Assembly (NCBI RefSeq): GCF_019656215.1
Contig: NZ_BPLK01000003.1
Span: forward strand, 62,001-126,000
Reading direction: 5' to 3'
From: Apilactobacillus zhangqiuensis
GTDB taxonomy: Bacteria > Bacillota > Bacilli > Lactobacillales > Lactobacillaceae
DNA length: 64,000 nt
The translations under genes and the position numbers were made by a program. The notes below the pieces were generated by a model that ran no database searches, was not told where the DNA came from, and saw only the letters and a list, made by a program, of their open reading frames with translations. This document shows positions 36,621 to 46,469 of this stretch, piece after piece (positions within the stretch are counted from its first letter, which is position 1; every line of letters starts with the position of its first letter).

Positions 36621-37355
36621 TTATTTATCAATTTTGAATAAAGGAATATCAGGCTTATTTTGTGTCCCCTTATCACTAAATTTAGCGTTCTTACTAAACT
36701 TTTGTTCATGTTGTCGACGATTACGTTCAACGTCAGCAGGCGTCTTTATATTGGCTTTTTCCCAGTTAACCAAAATTCTGTCCATATACTTCAAACTGTA
36801 TACTTGATTTAGCACAGATTCTCTAAGGGCTAATTTAATCATTTGAGGGTCATATTGATCATCATTAATCCATTGATTAATGGTTTCAATTTCAATTGGA
36901 GATAAAGGACGACCGAATTCCGATTCAATTGAATTAAATACCTTCTTACGTTCAGATTCTGTGATTTCATTAGAACCAATGGTACCTTCAAAAGCATTAT
37001 CTTCGATATCTTTTTCAGGTGTGTCTGAATCCAACTCAGATAATTTCTCATACATTAAAGAGAAGTCATAGACATCAAAAGATTGACCCTTTGAATTTGA
37101 TAGTGTTTTAATTCGCATTAACTTTTTCTCTACTAGTTCATGCAAGACCTGATAAGCCTTCGCAGTTGAAAAACCGGTTGAGTTAGTAATGTCATTAATA
37201 TCAGGGAAATAATTACCTATATCGATGTTCCTTTTAATTTGAAGATAAATCACCAGCTGATCACTAGTCATTCCTAATTTAGGATAATTCTTTAATAGAT
37301 AATTAGAAATGGTGGTTTGACCGGATTGAAGTATCGTCTTTGCAAATTTATCCAT
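36621..37355 (-). CDS. dnaD: DNA replication initiation / remodelling protein DnaD
   Basis: 244 aa. The N-terminal winged helix domain (about residues 15-105, with STAKAYQVLHELVEKKLM) and the C-terminal DDBH2 DnaD domain (about residues 135-215) are both present. The latter carries the YxxxILxNW-type motif as YMDRILVNWEKANI. DnaD helps DnaA open oriC and restarts forks with DnaB and DnaI. It is followed on the same strand upstream by tseB and dinG, the same cluster as in B. subtilis (without aspB and asnS). Confidence 0.93.
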   Translation of the reverse strand: MDKFAKTILQSGQTTISNYLLKNYPKLGMTSDQLVIYLQIKRNIDIGNYFPDINDITNSTGFSTAKAYQVLHELVEKKLMRIKTLSNSKGQSFDVYDFSLMYEKLSELDSDTPEKDIEDNAFEGTIGSNEITESERKKVFNSIESEFGRPLSPIEIETINQWINDDQYDPQMIKLALRESVLNQVYSLKYMDRILVNWEKANIKTPADVERNRRQHEQKFSKNAKFSDKGTQNKPDIPLFKIDK

Positions 37356-37375
37356 TAAAACATACCTCTTTTTGT

Positions 37376-37879
37376 CTATACATTAGCGATAAATCTTAAT
37401 ACTTTACCCGTCTTGAAATCAATCACTGCATAGTTTAACTCGTTTTTAGAATTAAAGTAGCTAACTGTCCACGCAGGTTTTTCGTTAAAGATTGTTGGAG
37501 CAACACTAATTAATTTTGTAATTCTTTGCTTTTGATTAGCGATACTTTTAGCTTTGTTTGAAGAAATACCGTCCTTTACATTAGCGACATTAATGTTACC
37601 AGTCTTCTTTTCAATTATTACGTATTGCTTTTGATTGTCTTTGTTAGGACCTTCAATAGTGTAATAAGTTCGATTTAAATCAGACATGTAGAAGTGATCT
37701 ACTGATTTAATACCAACCTTCTTTTCTGCCAATGTAGTAGCTTGATGCTTCGCAGATGAAAGTGGTTGTCTAGCCCATAGGAATAATCCTACGATTATTA
37801 AAAATAAAACCATAATGATTCCAATTAACCATTTAATAATTCTAAAGTAGTTAATCTTTTTAAAAAACGAAACACTCAT
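37376..37879 (-). CDS. tseB: TseB/YpmB-like membrane-anchored cell-wall protein (DUF5590)
   Basis: 167 aa. A basic N-terminus and one membrane helix (about residues 16-36) are followed by two PepSY-like repeats outside the cell (about residues 42-100 and 105-167, each ending in a YVIIEKKTG or YAVIDFKTG strand). TseB helps control the penicillin-binding proteins used in elongation. It sits between dinG and dnaD in the expected order. The match is by length, topology and neighbours. Confidence 0.85.
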   Translation of the reverse strand: MSVSFFKKINYFRIIKWLIGIIMVLFLIIVGLFLWARQPLSSAKHQATTLAEKKVGIKSVDHFYMSDLNRTYYTIEGPNKDNQKQYVIIEKKTGNINVANVKDGISSNKAKSIANQKQRITKLISVAPTIFNEKPAWTVSYFNSKNELNYAVIDFKTGKVLRFIANV

Positions 37880-37891
37880 TTTCTGACTCCC

Positions 37892-40600
37892 TTACACCTT
37901 TTTAAATTTTTCGATAATCTTTCTTTTATCAAGTAACTGTGGCTTGATATGACTTGGGATTAAGTCAATAAGATTACTGCCATATGGTCCTTCAATAACT
38001 TCTTTATCCCTTAGATAAATCAAACCATTTGATCCAGATAATTCTATCACATCTTTGATTGCATCCTTTATATTTAAGATACTTAATGGGATGGATAATC
38101 CATCATTAGGATTACCATGCTCATTATTAATTAAGTCATACTGTGCCTGTAGATATATATCATCAAATGAATCAATAGCCATTGAATCAATAATTAATGT
38201 ATGGACAGGTTTATTTCTATTACGTAAAGACTTTAATAGATTGTTATCTCCAACAATTATGTTTTGAGAATCAACCACAATCTTCTTTACAATCTTGTCA
38301 TCATTACCACTAAAGTCCTGACTTAAAATAACGTTATGTTCATTTACGTCAGATTCATATAATGTTTTAGCGATTTCTTTTACCCTTTGTTTTGAACGTG
38401 TAAGAATAAAGGAATTCCCCTCATTATACTTCATGATTTTTTCAATTGGCATAGGAATTTGAAGAGCTTCATCCAAAATAAGGCTCACTTGACCATTCAA
38501 GTCATTCTCATCTTCAAACTTAATCATTCTAGTATTTTGACGTTTTAATTCCAACTTATCATAGAAGTATTGAGAACGTTTTGATGAATAGATGGCACTG
38601 TCTAAGAAAATAATGCCATTAAAGTATTTATACAGTTCATTTGGCAGAATATTTTCATTTCTGACTAAACCACCGTATAATAAGCCATTTTCAACGTCCT
38701 TATCTTCATTAACATTAAATGCAAATATAAGTCGTTTACCTAACTTGGTTAGTTTAAATAAACGAACTATATTCTCATCTAGGAATGAGCAGTACTCCTC
38801 TAGTTTATCAAAGAATGCATACAAGATAGCTTTATCATGACCGTTAAAATGATTAATAGATCTTTTCATATCGTCTACTATATCTAAAATTGTTTGTTGA
38901 TTTCTAGAGATAGAGTTAAATAATGATTTCTTGTTTAACACAAACGTCTTAAATCTCTCAATGTCAGGTTTAACGATATAGCCATCTACAGTTCGATTAA
39001 GCTTGCTCTTCGAATAAAAGGCATTAAGAAAATCATCCTTAATTGTTTCGAATTGATCGGTATTTTTAGCTAATAGGTTTTCAATTTTTTTCGCCATCAC
39101 AGCTTGCTTCTTCGCCTTGCTAAAGATATCAAAAATATTTCGATTATGGGTTTGATACATTAAGTTGGTAACATGATTACAAATAATTTTGTTAGCACTT
39201 AGTTTAAATTGAATTCTGTAGTTATCTAGTGCATTATCACTTAACTTTCTAGAATCCTTAATTACCAAGTAAGGATTATTTTGATGCAATCTTTGAACAT
39301 TTTGAAGTAAGTAATCATGAGATACCAATATAACGTTAGCATTTTGATAATCATGAGCTAACTTTTTAATGTAGTAACCTCGATTTTGTTCATCGCTAAC
39401 CACATTTAAGAAATAGTTTTGATTATTATCCTTATCAAGTTTTAATTCGTTAATATCACCTGTTTTGGTGAATGTTAGCCAGATTAAAATCTTACATTTT
39501 AAGAACTCAGTATTTTTAGAGTTACTTACGACGTTTAAACTATCTGAAAACTTATCTAAATCAATGTAATCCGTTACCGGTCTTACAATCAGGCTTCGAA
39601 GACGATTAGATGTAATTTTGTTTATATTTTTTACCTGTGTAATTATTGAAGATTCAGCGTTAAAATCATCATCTCCAGCAATAACAATCTTTTGATCTTT
39701 CCTAATTAGATAGCTAAGCGGGAATAGATAACTAAAATCGTAATTGAATTCATTATTTTCCTCAATCAATAGATTATTACTTTCTGATTCTGAATGATAA
39801 TTTCCATAAATGGAATTCATTAATTTATTCTCGGTATTATTAAATTGAGTTACCCCTTTAAACATCTTTGCTTTCTTACGTTTATTATTGGGATACTTCA
39901 ATTCAACAAAATCACTATCAGTGTGATATTTAATCTTACGCACCTTTAAATTTTTAATATTCATAATCTTTGGGTTGTTGTCATTGCTTTTAAGATGATA
40001 AGCACGTTTGAACATGATTAAGGTATCCATTGGAAGGGATGGACTAATATTTAAAATCTGTTTAATTGTCTTTTTAGGCAGATTGTCTAATTGATGTAGT
40101 AAAATAATCAAAATTTTAGCGGTTGCTAAAGCATCACTACTTGATGAATGCGGATGATCATGAACTATGTTTAAGTTTCTGCTTAAATCAGTTAGTTTAT
40201 AACTAGGTTCAGTCGGTAATAACAATTGACTTAACGTAACGGTATCAATTGCTTTGTTTGTTAATTCTTTATGATTTACCCTTTTTAATTCGAAATTTAA
40301 AAACGGGAAATCAAAATTGACGTTATGAGCAACAAAGACTGTTTTATCAAGCAGCTGATAAATCTTATCCGCTACTTCAGCAAAAGTTGGTGCATTAACG
40401 ACTGTTTGGTTTGATATTCCAGTTAATTTTGTGATTTCAGTTGGAATACTAATTTCAGGATTAATAAATGAATTAAATGATCCAATGATTTTATTGTTTT
40501 GTACAAAAGTACAACTAAATTGGATTATTCGATTAGTATAGTTGGATTGACTACTACCAGTAGTTTCAATATCCACCACTGAAAAAATGGTATTACTCAT
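37892..40600 (-). CDS. dinG: DinG-family 3'-5' exonuclease with degenerate helicase domain
   Basis: 902 aa. The N-terminal DEDDh exonuclease is intact: DIETTG (ExoI), HNVNFDFPFL (ExoII) and HSSSSDALATA (ExoIII). The helicase part keeps the overall length and flanking motifs but not the catalytic ones. The Walker A GTGxGKS region reads EENNEFNYD (residues about 280-288), the DEAH box reads IKDSRKL, and the GRLIR motif near the C-terminus reads KDVIEL. ATG at 40600 follows GGTGA; upstream TTG/GTG codons are less likely. ATP-driven helicase action is therefore unlikely, and the protein is probably a nuclease only. Third gene of the dinG-tseB-dnaD transcript in reading order it comes first. Confidence 0.88.
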   Translation of the reverse strand: MSNTIFSVVDIETTGSSQSNYTNRIIQFSCTFVQNNKIIGSFNSFINPEISIPTEITKLTGISNQTVVNAPTFAEVADKIYQLLDKTVFVAHNVNFDFPFLNFELKRVNHKELTNKAIDTVTLSQLLLPTEPSYKLTDLSRNLNIVHDHPHSSSSDALATAKILIILLHQLDNLPKKTIKQILNISPSLPMDTLIMFKRAYHLKSNDNNPKIMNIKNLKVRKIKYHTDSDFVELKYPNNKRKKAKMFKGVTQFNNTENKLMNSIYGNYHSESESNNLLIEENNEFNYDFSYLFPLSYLIRKDQKIVIAGDDDFNAESSIITQVKNINKITSNRLRSLIVRPVTDYIDLDKFSDSLNVVSNSKNTEFLKCKILIWLTFTKTGDINELKLDKDNNQNYFLNVVSDEQNRGYYIKKLAHDYQNANVILVSHDYLLQNVQRLHQNNPYLVIKDSRKLSDNALDNYRIQFKLSANKIICNHVTNLMYQTHNRNIFDIFSKAKKQAVMAKKIENLLAKNTDQFETIKDDFLNAFYSKSKLNRTVDGYIVKPDIERFKTFVLNKKSLFNSISRNQQTILDIVDDMKRSINHFNGHDKAILYAFFDKLEEYCSFLDENIVRLFKLTKLGKRLIFAFNVNEDKDVENGLLYGGLVRNENILPNELYKYFNGIIFLDSAIYSSKRSQYFYDKLELKRQNTRMIKFEDENDLNGQVSLILDEALQIPMPIEKIMKYNEGNSFILTRSKQRVKEIAKTLYESDVNEHNVILSQDFSGNDDKIVKKIVVDSQNIIVGDNNLLKSLRNRNKPVHTLIIDSMAIDSFDDIYLQAQYDLINNEHGNPNDGLSIPLSILNIKDAIKDVIELSGSNGLIYLRDKEVIEGPYGSNLIDLIPSHIKPQLLDKRKIIEKFKKV

Positions 40601-40759
40601 GATTTCGTTCACCAATCTTTCAAAAAATACTTACCTTAATAATACTACATTTATGCTGTGTTTATCTATTGTTTACGAACACAAATATAAATATTTAAGT
40701 TATTTTTATTATGATGATTTTATGATAATATTAACATTAAGAGAAAGTGAGCGATAACA

Positions 40760-41689
40760 TTGACAAATCAAGCAATTGGACATAGTCATGCCAAAATAAT
40801 ACTTATGGGAGAACACAGTGTAGTGTACGGTCAACCGGCCATTGCACTACCCGTTCCCAAAATTGACTTAAACGTTAGAATAATGGAAAAGCAAAATGGT
40901 ATTTACATCAATAGTAAATACTTTATTGGTAACTTAAATAATGTCCCAAATGATCTTTTAGGAATTAAGAATTTAATTGATAGCACCCTTTCGAAACTTC
41001 ATCATGAGGATGCTTCTTTTGAGATGATTATTGATAGTTCGATTCCTTCTGAGCGTGGGATGGGTTCTTCAGCTGCAACTTCTGTTGCAATCGTCAAAGC
41101 TTTGTTTCATTACTTTAACGCTAGTTATGATAAGGATTTATTGCTTGATTTAAGCAATGTTGAAGAAACAATCACGCATGGTAACCCTTCTGGATTAGAT
41201 ACAGCTACGGCTGGATCAGACAATCCAATCTGGTTTATCAGAAATGAAACACTAAACGAAATTAACTTTAATCTAAATGCAGTCCTAGTAATTGCTGATT
41301 CAGGAATTAAAGGAAGAACTGATATCGCAATTAACTATGTTAAACAACAGATAAATAACAATAAAGAAGACACCATGAAATCAATAAAACACATAGGTGA
41401 CTTAGTTACTCGTGCCAAGTTTGATATCGAAAATGACAACCCTATCGAATTAGGTAAATTAATGACTAAAAATCAAAAAGAATTAAAGAAATTAAAAGTA
41501 AGTAACGATAAGATTGATGAATTAGTTGAAATCGCAAACAGAAACGGTTCCCTTGGTACTAAACTAACTGGTAGCGGACTTGGTGGATGCATTATCGCTT
41601 TAGCTAGAAACATCAATGAAGCACAAAGCATTGAAAATGCGTTACTAAAAGCTGGTGCGTTAGACACTTGGATTCAACCTTTTAAATAA
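40760..41689 (+). CDS. mvk: Mevalonate kinase
   Basis: 309 aa GHMP kinase. It phosphorylates mevalonate, the first kinase step toward isopentenyl diphosphate. The N-terminal HAKIILMGEHSVVYGQPAIALP, the ATP loop SERGMGSSAATSVAIVKAL and the C-terminal GSGLGGCIIALA are all standard. The start is TTG at 40760 with GTGAG upstream; no better start is in frame. First of four genes that form the mevalonate operon mvk-mvaD-pmk-fni. Confidence 0.95.
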   Translation: MTNQAIGHSHAKIILMGEHSVVYGQPAIALPVPKIDLNVRIMEKQNGIYINSKYFIGNLNNVPNDLLGIKNLIDSTLSKLHHEDASFEMIIDSSIPSERGMGSSAATSVAIVKALFHYFNASYDKDLLLDLSNVEETITHGNPSGLDTATAGSDNPIWFIRNETLNEINFNLNAVLVIADSGIKGRTDIAINYVKQQINNNKEDTMKSIKHIGDLVTRAKFDIENDNPIELGKLMTKNQKELKKLKVSNDKIDELVEIANRNGSLGTKLTGSGLGGCIIALARNINEAQSIENALLKAGALDTWIQPFK

Positions 41690-41708
41690 ACTCGGAGGAA
41701 TATATAAG

Positions 41709-42677
41709 ATGTTGGGTGAAAAAATTACCGCAAGAGCACACACAAATATCGCTTTAGTTAAGTACTGGGGTAAAGAAAATGAGCAATTAATTATTCCCGC
41801 AAATAGTAGCCTATCACTAACACTTGATGAATTTTATACCGACACGAGTGTGCAATTTGATGAATCTCTTAATTCTGATGAGGTAACACTTAATGGAAAC
41901 CATGTTGAAGATAATAAAATTACTGATTTTATGGACGTGATTAGAGAAAAAGCAAACATTCATACATTTGCGAGAATTGAATCGACAAATCATGTCCCTA
42001 CTTCAGCTGGATTAGCATCTTCTGCTTCCGCATATGCTGCACTAGCAGCTGCTGGTAGCAAAGCTGCTGGTATTGATTTAAATAAAAAAGAATTATCTCG
42101 ATTAGCAAGACGTGGTTCTGGTTCAGCAACTCGATCAATATTTGGTGGATTTGCAGCATGGAATAAGGGAACTAATGATGAAACATCTTACGGATACAGT
42201 ATTGAAGATCCTGTAAAAATGGATGTTAACATGATTGCAATTATTTTAAATAATCAACCCAAGAAAATTAGTAGCCGCAAAGGTATGAAAATTTCGATTG
42301 AAACCTCCCCTTATTACCAAAGTTGGATTGAACAAACAAAGTCAGATTTTAAAACCATTAAAAAAGCGATTGAAAACAAAGATTTTACCACTCTTGGTAA
42401 AACTGCAGAACTAAATGCTATGAGAATGCATTCATTAACATTAAGCTCTGACCCATCATATTTATACATAAATGCAGATAGTCTCGAAGTGATTAATATG
42501 GTCAAGGAACTTAGAAAAAATGGCGTTGAATGCTATTACACTATGGATGCTGGTCCAAACGTTAAAATCATTTGTCAAAGCGATAATATTAAATCAATTA
42601 CCGATAAATTATCTGATAAATTCGATAATGATCGAATCAAAGTATCTGGACCTGGTGAAGGAATAAAGTATCTATAA
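41709..42677 (+). CDS. mvaD: Diphosphomevalonate decarboxylase
   Basis: 322 aa GHMP family. It uses ATP to turn mevalonate diphosphate into isopentenyl diphosphate. Family marks: ARAHTNIALVKYWGKEN near residue 8, PTSAGLASSASAYAALA (ATP loop), RRGSGSATRSIFGGFAAW, and DAGPNVKII. GGAGG lies before the ATG. The 19-bp and 21-bp gaps to its neighbours show one operon. Confidence 0.96.
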   Translation: MLGEKITARAHTNIALVKYWGKENEQLIIPANSSLSLTLDEFYTDTSVQFDESLNSDEVTLNGNHVEDNKITDFMDVIREKANIHTFARIESTNHVPTSAGLASSASAYAALAAAGSKAAGIDLNKKELSRLARRGSGSATRSIFGGFAAWNKGTNDETSYGYSIEDPVKMDVNMIAIILNNQPKKISSRKGMKISIETSPYYQSWIEQTKSDFKTIKKAIENKDFTTLGKTAELNAMRMHSLTLSSDPSYLYINADSLEVINMVKELRKNGVECYYTMDAGPNVKIICQSDNIKSITDKLSDKFDNDRIKVSGPGEGIKYL

Positions 42678-42698
42678 AATCGAAAGGACTAATTTAAA

Positions 42699-43763
42699 AT
42701 GATTTCTGTAAAAGCACCCGGAAAACTATATATTGCTGGTGAATACGCTGTTGTCGAGAATGGATATCCAGCTATCATTGTTGCAATTGATCAATATATT
42801 ACAGCCAATATTAGTGAATCCGAAAGTAATGTTGGTGTTATCCATTCAAAGCAATACGAAGATGAAAGAATTGAATGGATTTACGAAAATAATCAAATCA
42901 AAATCCTAAACGATAGTAGTTCTTTCAACTATGTCATTTCAGCAATGAAAACATTTGAAAAATATATCGAAGAATTAAACATAAGTCATAGAGTATATAA
43001 CATTGATATCGATAGCAATTTAAATAGTGAAGACGGTAAGAAATATGGATTGGGCTCATCTGCTGCTGTCACCGTCGCCACAATCAAGGCACTAAATGAG
43101 TTGTATGATTTAAGATTAAGTAAAATCAAGATATTCAAATTAGCTTCTATCGCCCATTTAAGTATTCAAGGTAATGGTTCATTGGGTGATGTCGCTGCAA
43201 GTAGTTTTGGTGGTTGGATTGCCTATAGTTCATTTGATAAACGATGGTTAGATAATCAAACCAATCTAAAAGATGTAATGGAACAAAGCTGGCCTCACTT
43301 AATGATTGAACCACTTACCCCTCCTTCTGATTTGGAATTACTAATCGGTTGGACAGGAACTCCTGCCTCAACTTCTAACTTACTTAAAAGTGTTCAATCA
43401 TCATCAAATGTCGATCGATATAAACAATTCTTGAGTAAGAGTAAACGATGCATTAATAAAATGATTAGTGGATTTAAAGACAAAGATATCAGTGTAATTA
43501 AAAACCAAATCAAAGAAAATAGAAATATCATTATAGAATTAGCTAGTTTTACTGGCATCGACATAGAAACACACAAGTTAAAACGACTATGTGAAATTGC
43601 TGAAGAATATGATGGTTCCGGAAAATCTTCAGGTGCTGGTGGTGGAGATTGTGGGATTGCCATCGTAGAAAAACAGTCTCCCATTAAAGATATCGAATCC
43701 AAATGGACTCAAAACGGTATCGTCCCACTTCACTTAAACATCTACTCAGAACAGGAGGCATAA
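42699..43763 (+). CDS. Phosphomevalonate kinase
   Basis: 354 aa GHMP kinase (often called mvaK2). It starts KAPGKLYIAGEYAVVENGYPAI, has KYGLGSSAAVTVATIKAL as the ATP loop, GSLGDVAASSFGGWI, and the C-terminal GSGKSSGAGGGDCGIAI. These separate it from the other two GHMP enzymes of the operon. Its stop is 4 bp from fni, so translation is probably coupled. Confidence 0.94.
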   Translation: MISVKAPGKLYIAGEYAVVENGYPAIIVAIDQYITANISESESNVGVIHSKQYEDERIEWIYENNQIKILNDSSSFNYVISAMKTFEKYIEELNISHRVYNIDIDSNLNSEDGKKYGLGSSAAVTVATIKALNELYDLRLSKIKIFKLASIAHLSIQGNGSLGDVAASSFGGWIAYSSFDKRWLDNQTNLKDVMEQSWPHLMIEPLTPPSDLELLIGWTGTPASTSNLLKSVQSSSNVDRYKQFLSKSKRCINKMISGFKDKDISVIKNQIKENRNIIIELASFTGIDIETHKLKRLCEIAEEYDGSGKSSGAGGGDCGIAIVEKQSPIKDIESKWTQNGIVPLHLNIYSEQEA

Positions 43764-43767
43764 TCCA

Positions 43768-44805
43768 ATGGTCAGTATCCAATCTCATCGAAAAGATGAA
43801 CATGTTTCATTAGCTATTAAGTTTTATGACAAAAACAGCCATGCTGGTTTTGATCAACTACGATTTGTACATCAAGGAATTCCTGAAATTAGTCTAGATG
43901 ACATTGATACATCAACTAATATTGAAGACATAAAGATGGATTTCCCTATTTATATTGAAGCCATGACTGGTGGAAGCGAATATACAAAGAAACTAAATAA
44001 AAAACTTGCAAGAATCGCAAAGAATACCGGGATTGCCATGGCCACAGGTTCTCAAAGTGTTGCATTAAAAGATAGTAGTGTATCTTCTTCTTTTGGAGTG
44101 GTTAGAAAAACAAATCCTAAAGGAATTATATTCTCCAATTTAGGAGCATCTGCAAACGCTTCTAAAGCAAAAGAAGCTATTAAAATGATGAATTCAGATG
44201 CAATTGAAATTCACATTAATACACCACAAGAAATGATTATGCCTGAAGGAGATCGTTCATTTAAATGGATTGATAACATCAAGTCAGTTCAAAAGGAGTT
44301 AGATTGCCCTGTAATCGTTAAAGAAGTCGGTTTTGGTATGTCTAAGGAAACTATTCAACAATTAGTCGATGCTGGCGTTAAGAATATTAATATCAGTGGT
44401 AAAGGCGGAACTAGTTTTAGTAAGATTGAAAATTATCGCAGAAAGAAACAAGAGATGGATTATCTTGAAGGTTGGGGTCAAACCACTGTTGAATCCCTTT
44501 TAGAAGCACAAGAATTTAAAGACCAAGTTAATATCATTGCTTCCGGTGGTATTAGAACACCATTAGATGCGATAAAAGCTATTACTCTTGGTGCTAATTC
44601 AGTTGGAATTGCTGCCCCTATTCTATATTCATTAATCAAAAATGGTGAAGAAGACACTATTGAATTTATCAACGATTTTATTTACGGAATCAAGTCAATA
44701 ATGACCATGCTAGGCGCTAAAAATTTATCGGATTTACAAAGTAAAAAGTTGATATTGAGTCCAGATCTTTTATCCTATGTAAAACAACGAGGGCTCTCCT
44801 ATTAA
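43768..44805 (+). CDS. fni: Type 2 isopentenyl-diphosphate delta-isomerase
   Basis: 345 aa FMN- and NADPH-dependent enzyme that interconverts isopentenyl and dimethylallyl diphosphate. Motifs: RKDEHVSLAIKFY near the start, EAMTGGSEYTKKLN, AMATGSQSVALKD, SGKGGTSFSKIENYR and the FMN phosphate loop ASGGIRTPLDAIKAITLGAN. GGAGG lies in the end of the preceding gene. Last gene of the mevalonate operon, whose products feed undecaprenyl phosphate and menaquinone-type lipids. Confidence 0.96.
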   Translation: MVSIQSHRKDEHVSLAIKFYDKNSHAGFDQLRFVHQGIPEISLDDIDTSTNIEDIKMDFPIYIEAMTGGSEYTKKLNKKLARIAKNTGIAMATGSQSVALKDSSVSSSFGVVRKTNPKGIIFSNLGASANASKAKEAIKMMNSDAIEIHINTPQEMIMPEGDRSFKWIDNIKSVQKELDCPVIVKEVGFGMSKETIQQLVDAGVKNINISGKGGTSFSKIENYRRKKQEMDYLEGWGQTTVESLLEAQEFKDQVNIIASGGIRTPLDAIKAITLGANSVGIAAPILYSLIKNGEEDTIEFINDFIYGIKSIMTMLGAKNLSDLQSKKLILSPDLLSYVKQRGLSY

Positions 44806-44808
44806 TTA

Positions 44809-44835
44809 AGCAAGCGGTTTTTGCTTGCTTTTTTC
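44809..44835 (+). terminator. Terminator of the mevalonate operon
   Basis: AGCAAGC / GCTTGCT stem with a 7-nt loop, then T6. Confidence 0.88.
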
Positions 44836-44896
44836 TTTTATTGTTATAAGTTAAAGTAACTTTATACTTTTAACTAAGGTAATAAAAATTAAGCAT

Positions 44897-44930
44897 AAAA
44901 AAAGATTCCTGTATTTATTGCAGGAATCTT
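44897..44930 (-). terminator. Terminator after the TcaA-like gene
   Basis: AAGATTCCTG / CAGGAATCTT stem with a 9-nt loop; the A-run to the left is the U-tract for the minus-strand transcript. Confidence 0.85.
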
Positions 44931-44945
44931 AATTTAATCTAACGA

Positions 44946-46457
44946 CTAATCGTCGTCATCATCGTTTTTGTCATAATCTTTTACTTTGTCACCAATCTTA
45001 AAGGTTTGCATCATCAATCCATCTTTAGTCTTCTTCATATTTGAAGTAAACTTGAAGATTTGAATATGATCATGACTACCACCATCGTCATCTGGAACAT
45101 CAAAGTCGTACTTAAATGTACCTGATACAATTGAATGGTCACCTGCTGGGACTGTTGAATTAACAGTTGGTTCAATACTTACACTGTCAAATTTATTATC
45201 ATTAATTTGAGCAATTTCGCCCTTGATCCAGTTTTGGGTTTCTTGGGCATCTGAATTGCTTGAACCGTTAACAAAATATTGACTTGCGTCAAAATCAGAA
45301 TTGTCATTAACTGCTGAACCTAAATCACTAACAAAGTCATTGAACTTATCAGATGCATCGTCCTTATCAACAGATCCAGGATAATTTAGATCAACTTCTT
45401 GACCATCGTCACCCTCGCTTAGATGATACTTATCTGATTTAGTTGTATTTCCATCAGTGTGTAATACACCATAAACGTATAGAGTTGATGAATATGCTCT
45501 TTCTGATACTTTTAGGCTTCCACTATTGTCAGTAGTACCAATTTTTTCATCATTAATGTAGACATCCGCATTTGGACCTGCATTAACAGTGAACTTAATA
45601 GTCTTTAATGGCATGTAAATGTCATCACTACTATCAATGTATGAACTTTGATTGTTAGGAACATTTTTACCTGATAATTTCTTTGAAACACTGATGTCGT
45701 AATCACCTGGTAAGATGTGTCCTAAACTAAATTCTGATTGACTATCACCAGTTTTACCTAATGATTTGCCATTTAAGGTAACGTCTGCAGAATCTACACT
45801 TGTAGTTATTGAAGGAACAACTGGCTTAACCTTAACTTTGTAGTTAGGGAAAATGAACCATTTTTTACCATCTTGAGTGTATTCAAAATTACCATCTTTA
45901 GATTCACCAGAAGAACTTAATTGGCTCTTCAATGATTCTAAATCATCATTGTTTTTGTTCATGTGCTTTGATAGTGGTGCCATTGTGCTATCACTAACAG
46001 TTACATTACTGTCAGTTGATTCAAAATAAGAATCAGTGTTTTTATCATCAGTCAAAGAAGTCATTGCACGATCAAGTACAGCGCTCTTTGAGTAATAATG
46101 ATTACCGAAAAGATAACCAGCAAAACCAACTACAACTAGAATCGCAACTAAGATTCCGATAACTCTGTTTCTGATTTTGTGTTTCTTATTTTTCTTAACG
46201 CTGTTTCTTGTTGCTGTAACATTTCCATTATTTGATGGTTGTTGAGAAACACCGCTATTGTTGTCAAACTGTGTTTGTTCGGGAACAACATTATCATTAT
46301 TTTGAGGTTGTTGATAATCACTGACCGTATTATCAATGTTTGGTTGATCTGTTTTATCAGCTACATCATTTTCCAACCTTTGACCACAATTGTGACAAAA
46401 TTGTTCGTCTGAAGGAACCTTAGTACCACAATTTGGACAAAATCTTGAATTTTCCAT
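44946..46457 (-). CDS. Zinc-ribbon membrane-anchored protein (TcaA-like)
   Basis: 503 aa. A cytoplasmic zinc ribbon at the N-terminus (C7, C10, C21, C24) is followed by a Gln/Asn-rich linker, a basic stretch and one membrane helix (about residues 99-118). The outer part has two Ig-like segments (PSITTSVDSADVTLNGKSLGKTG and AGPNADVYINDEKIGTTDNSG, the TcaA/PEGA pattern) and a C-terminal NTF2-like region. TcaA of staphylococci affects glycopeptide response and wall teichoic acid. Same operon as the next zinc-ribbon gene (12-bp gap). Exact role here unknown. Confidence 0.75.
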   Translation of the reverse strand: MENSRFCPNCGTKVPSDEQFCHNCGQRLENDVADKTDQPNIDNTVSDYQQPQNNDNVVPEQTQFDNNSGVSQQPSNNGNVTATRNSVKKNKKHKIRNRVIGILVAILVVVGFAGYLFGNHYYSKSAVLDRAMTSLTDDKNTDSYFESTDSNVTVSDSTMAPLSKHMNKNNDDLESLKSQLSSSGESKDGNFEYTQDGKKWFIFPNYKVKVKPVVPSITTSVDSADVTLNGKSLGKTGDSQSEFSLGHILPGDYDISVSKKLSGKNVPNNQSSYIDSSDDIYMPLKTIKFTVNAGPNADVYINDEKIGTTDNSGSLKVSERAYSSTLYVYGVLHTDGNTTKSDKYHLSEGDDGQEVDLNYPGSVDKDDASDKFNDFVSDLGSAVNDNSDFDASQYFVNGSSNSDAQETQNWIKGEIAQINDNKFDSVSIEPTVNSTVPAGDHSIVSGTFKYDFDVPDDDGGSHDHIQIFKFTSNMKKTKDGLMMQTFKIGDKVKDYDKNDDDDD

Positions 46458-46469
46458 TGAGGATCACTC

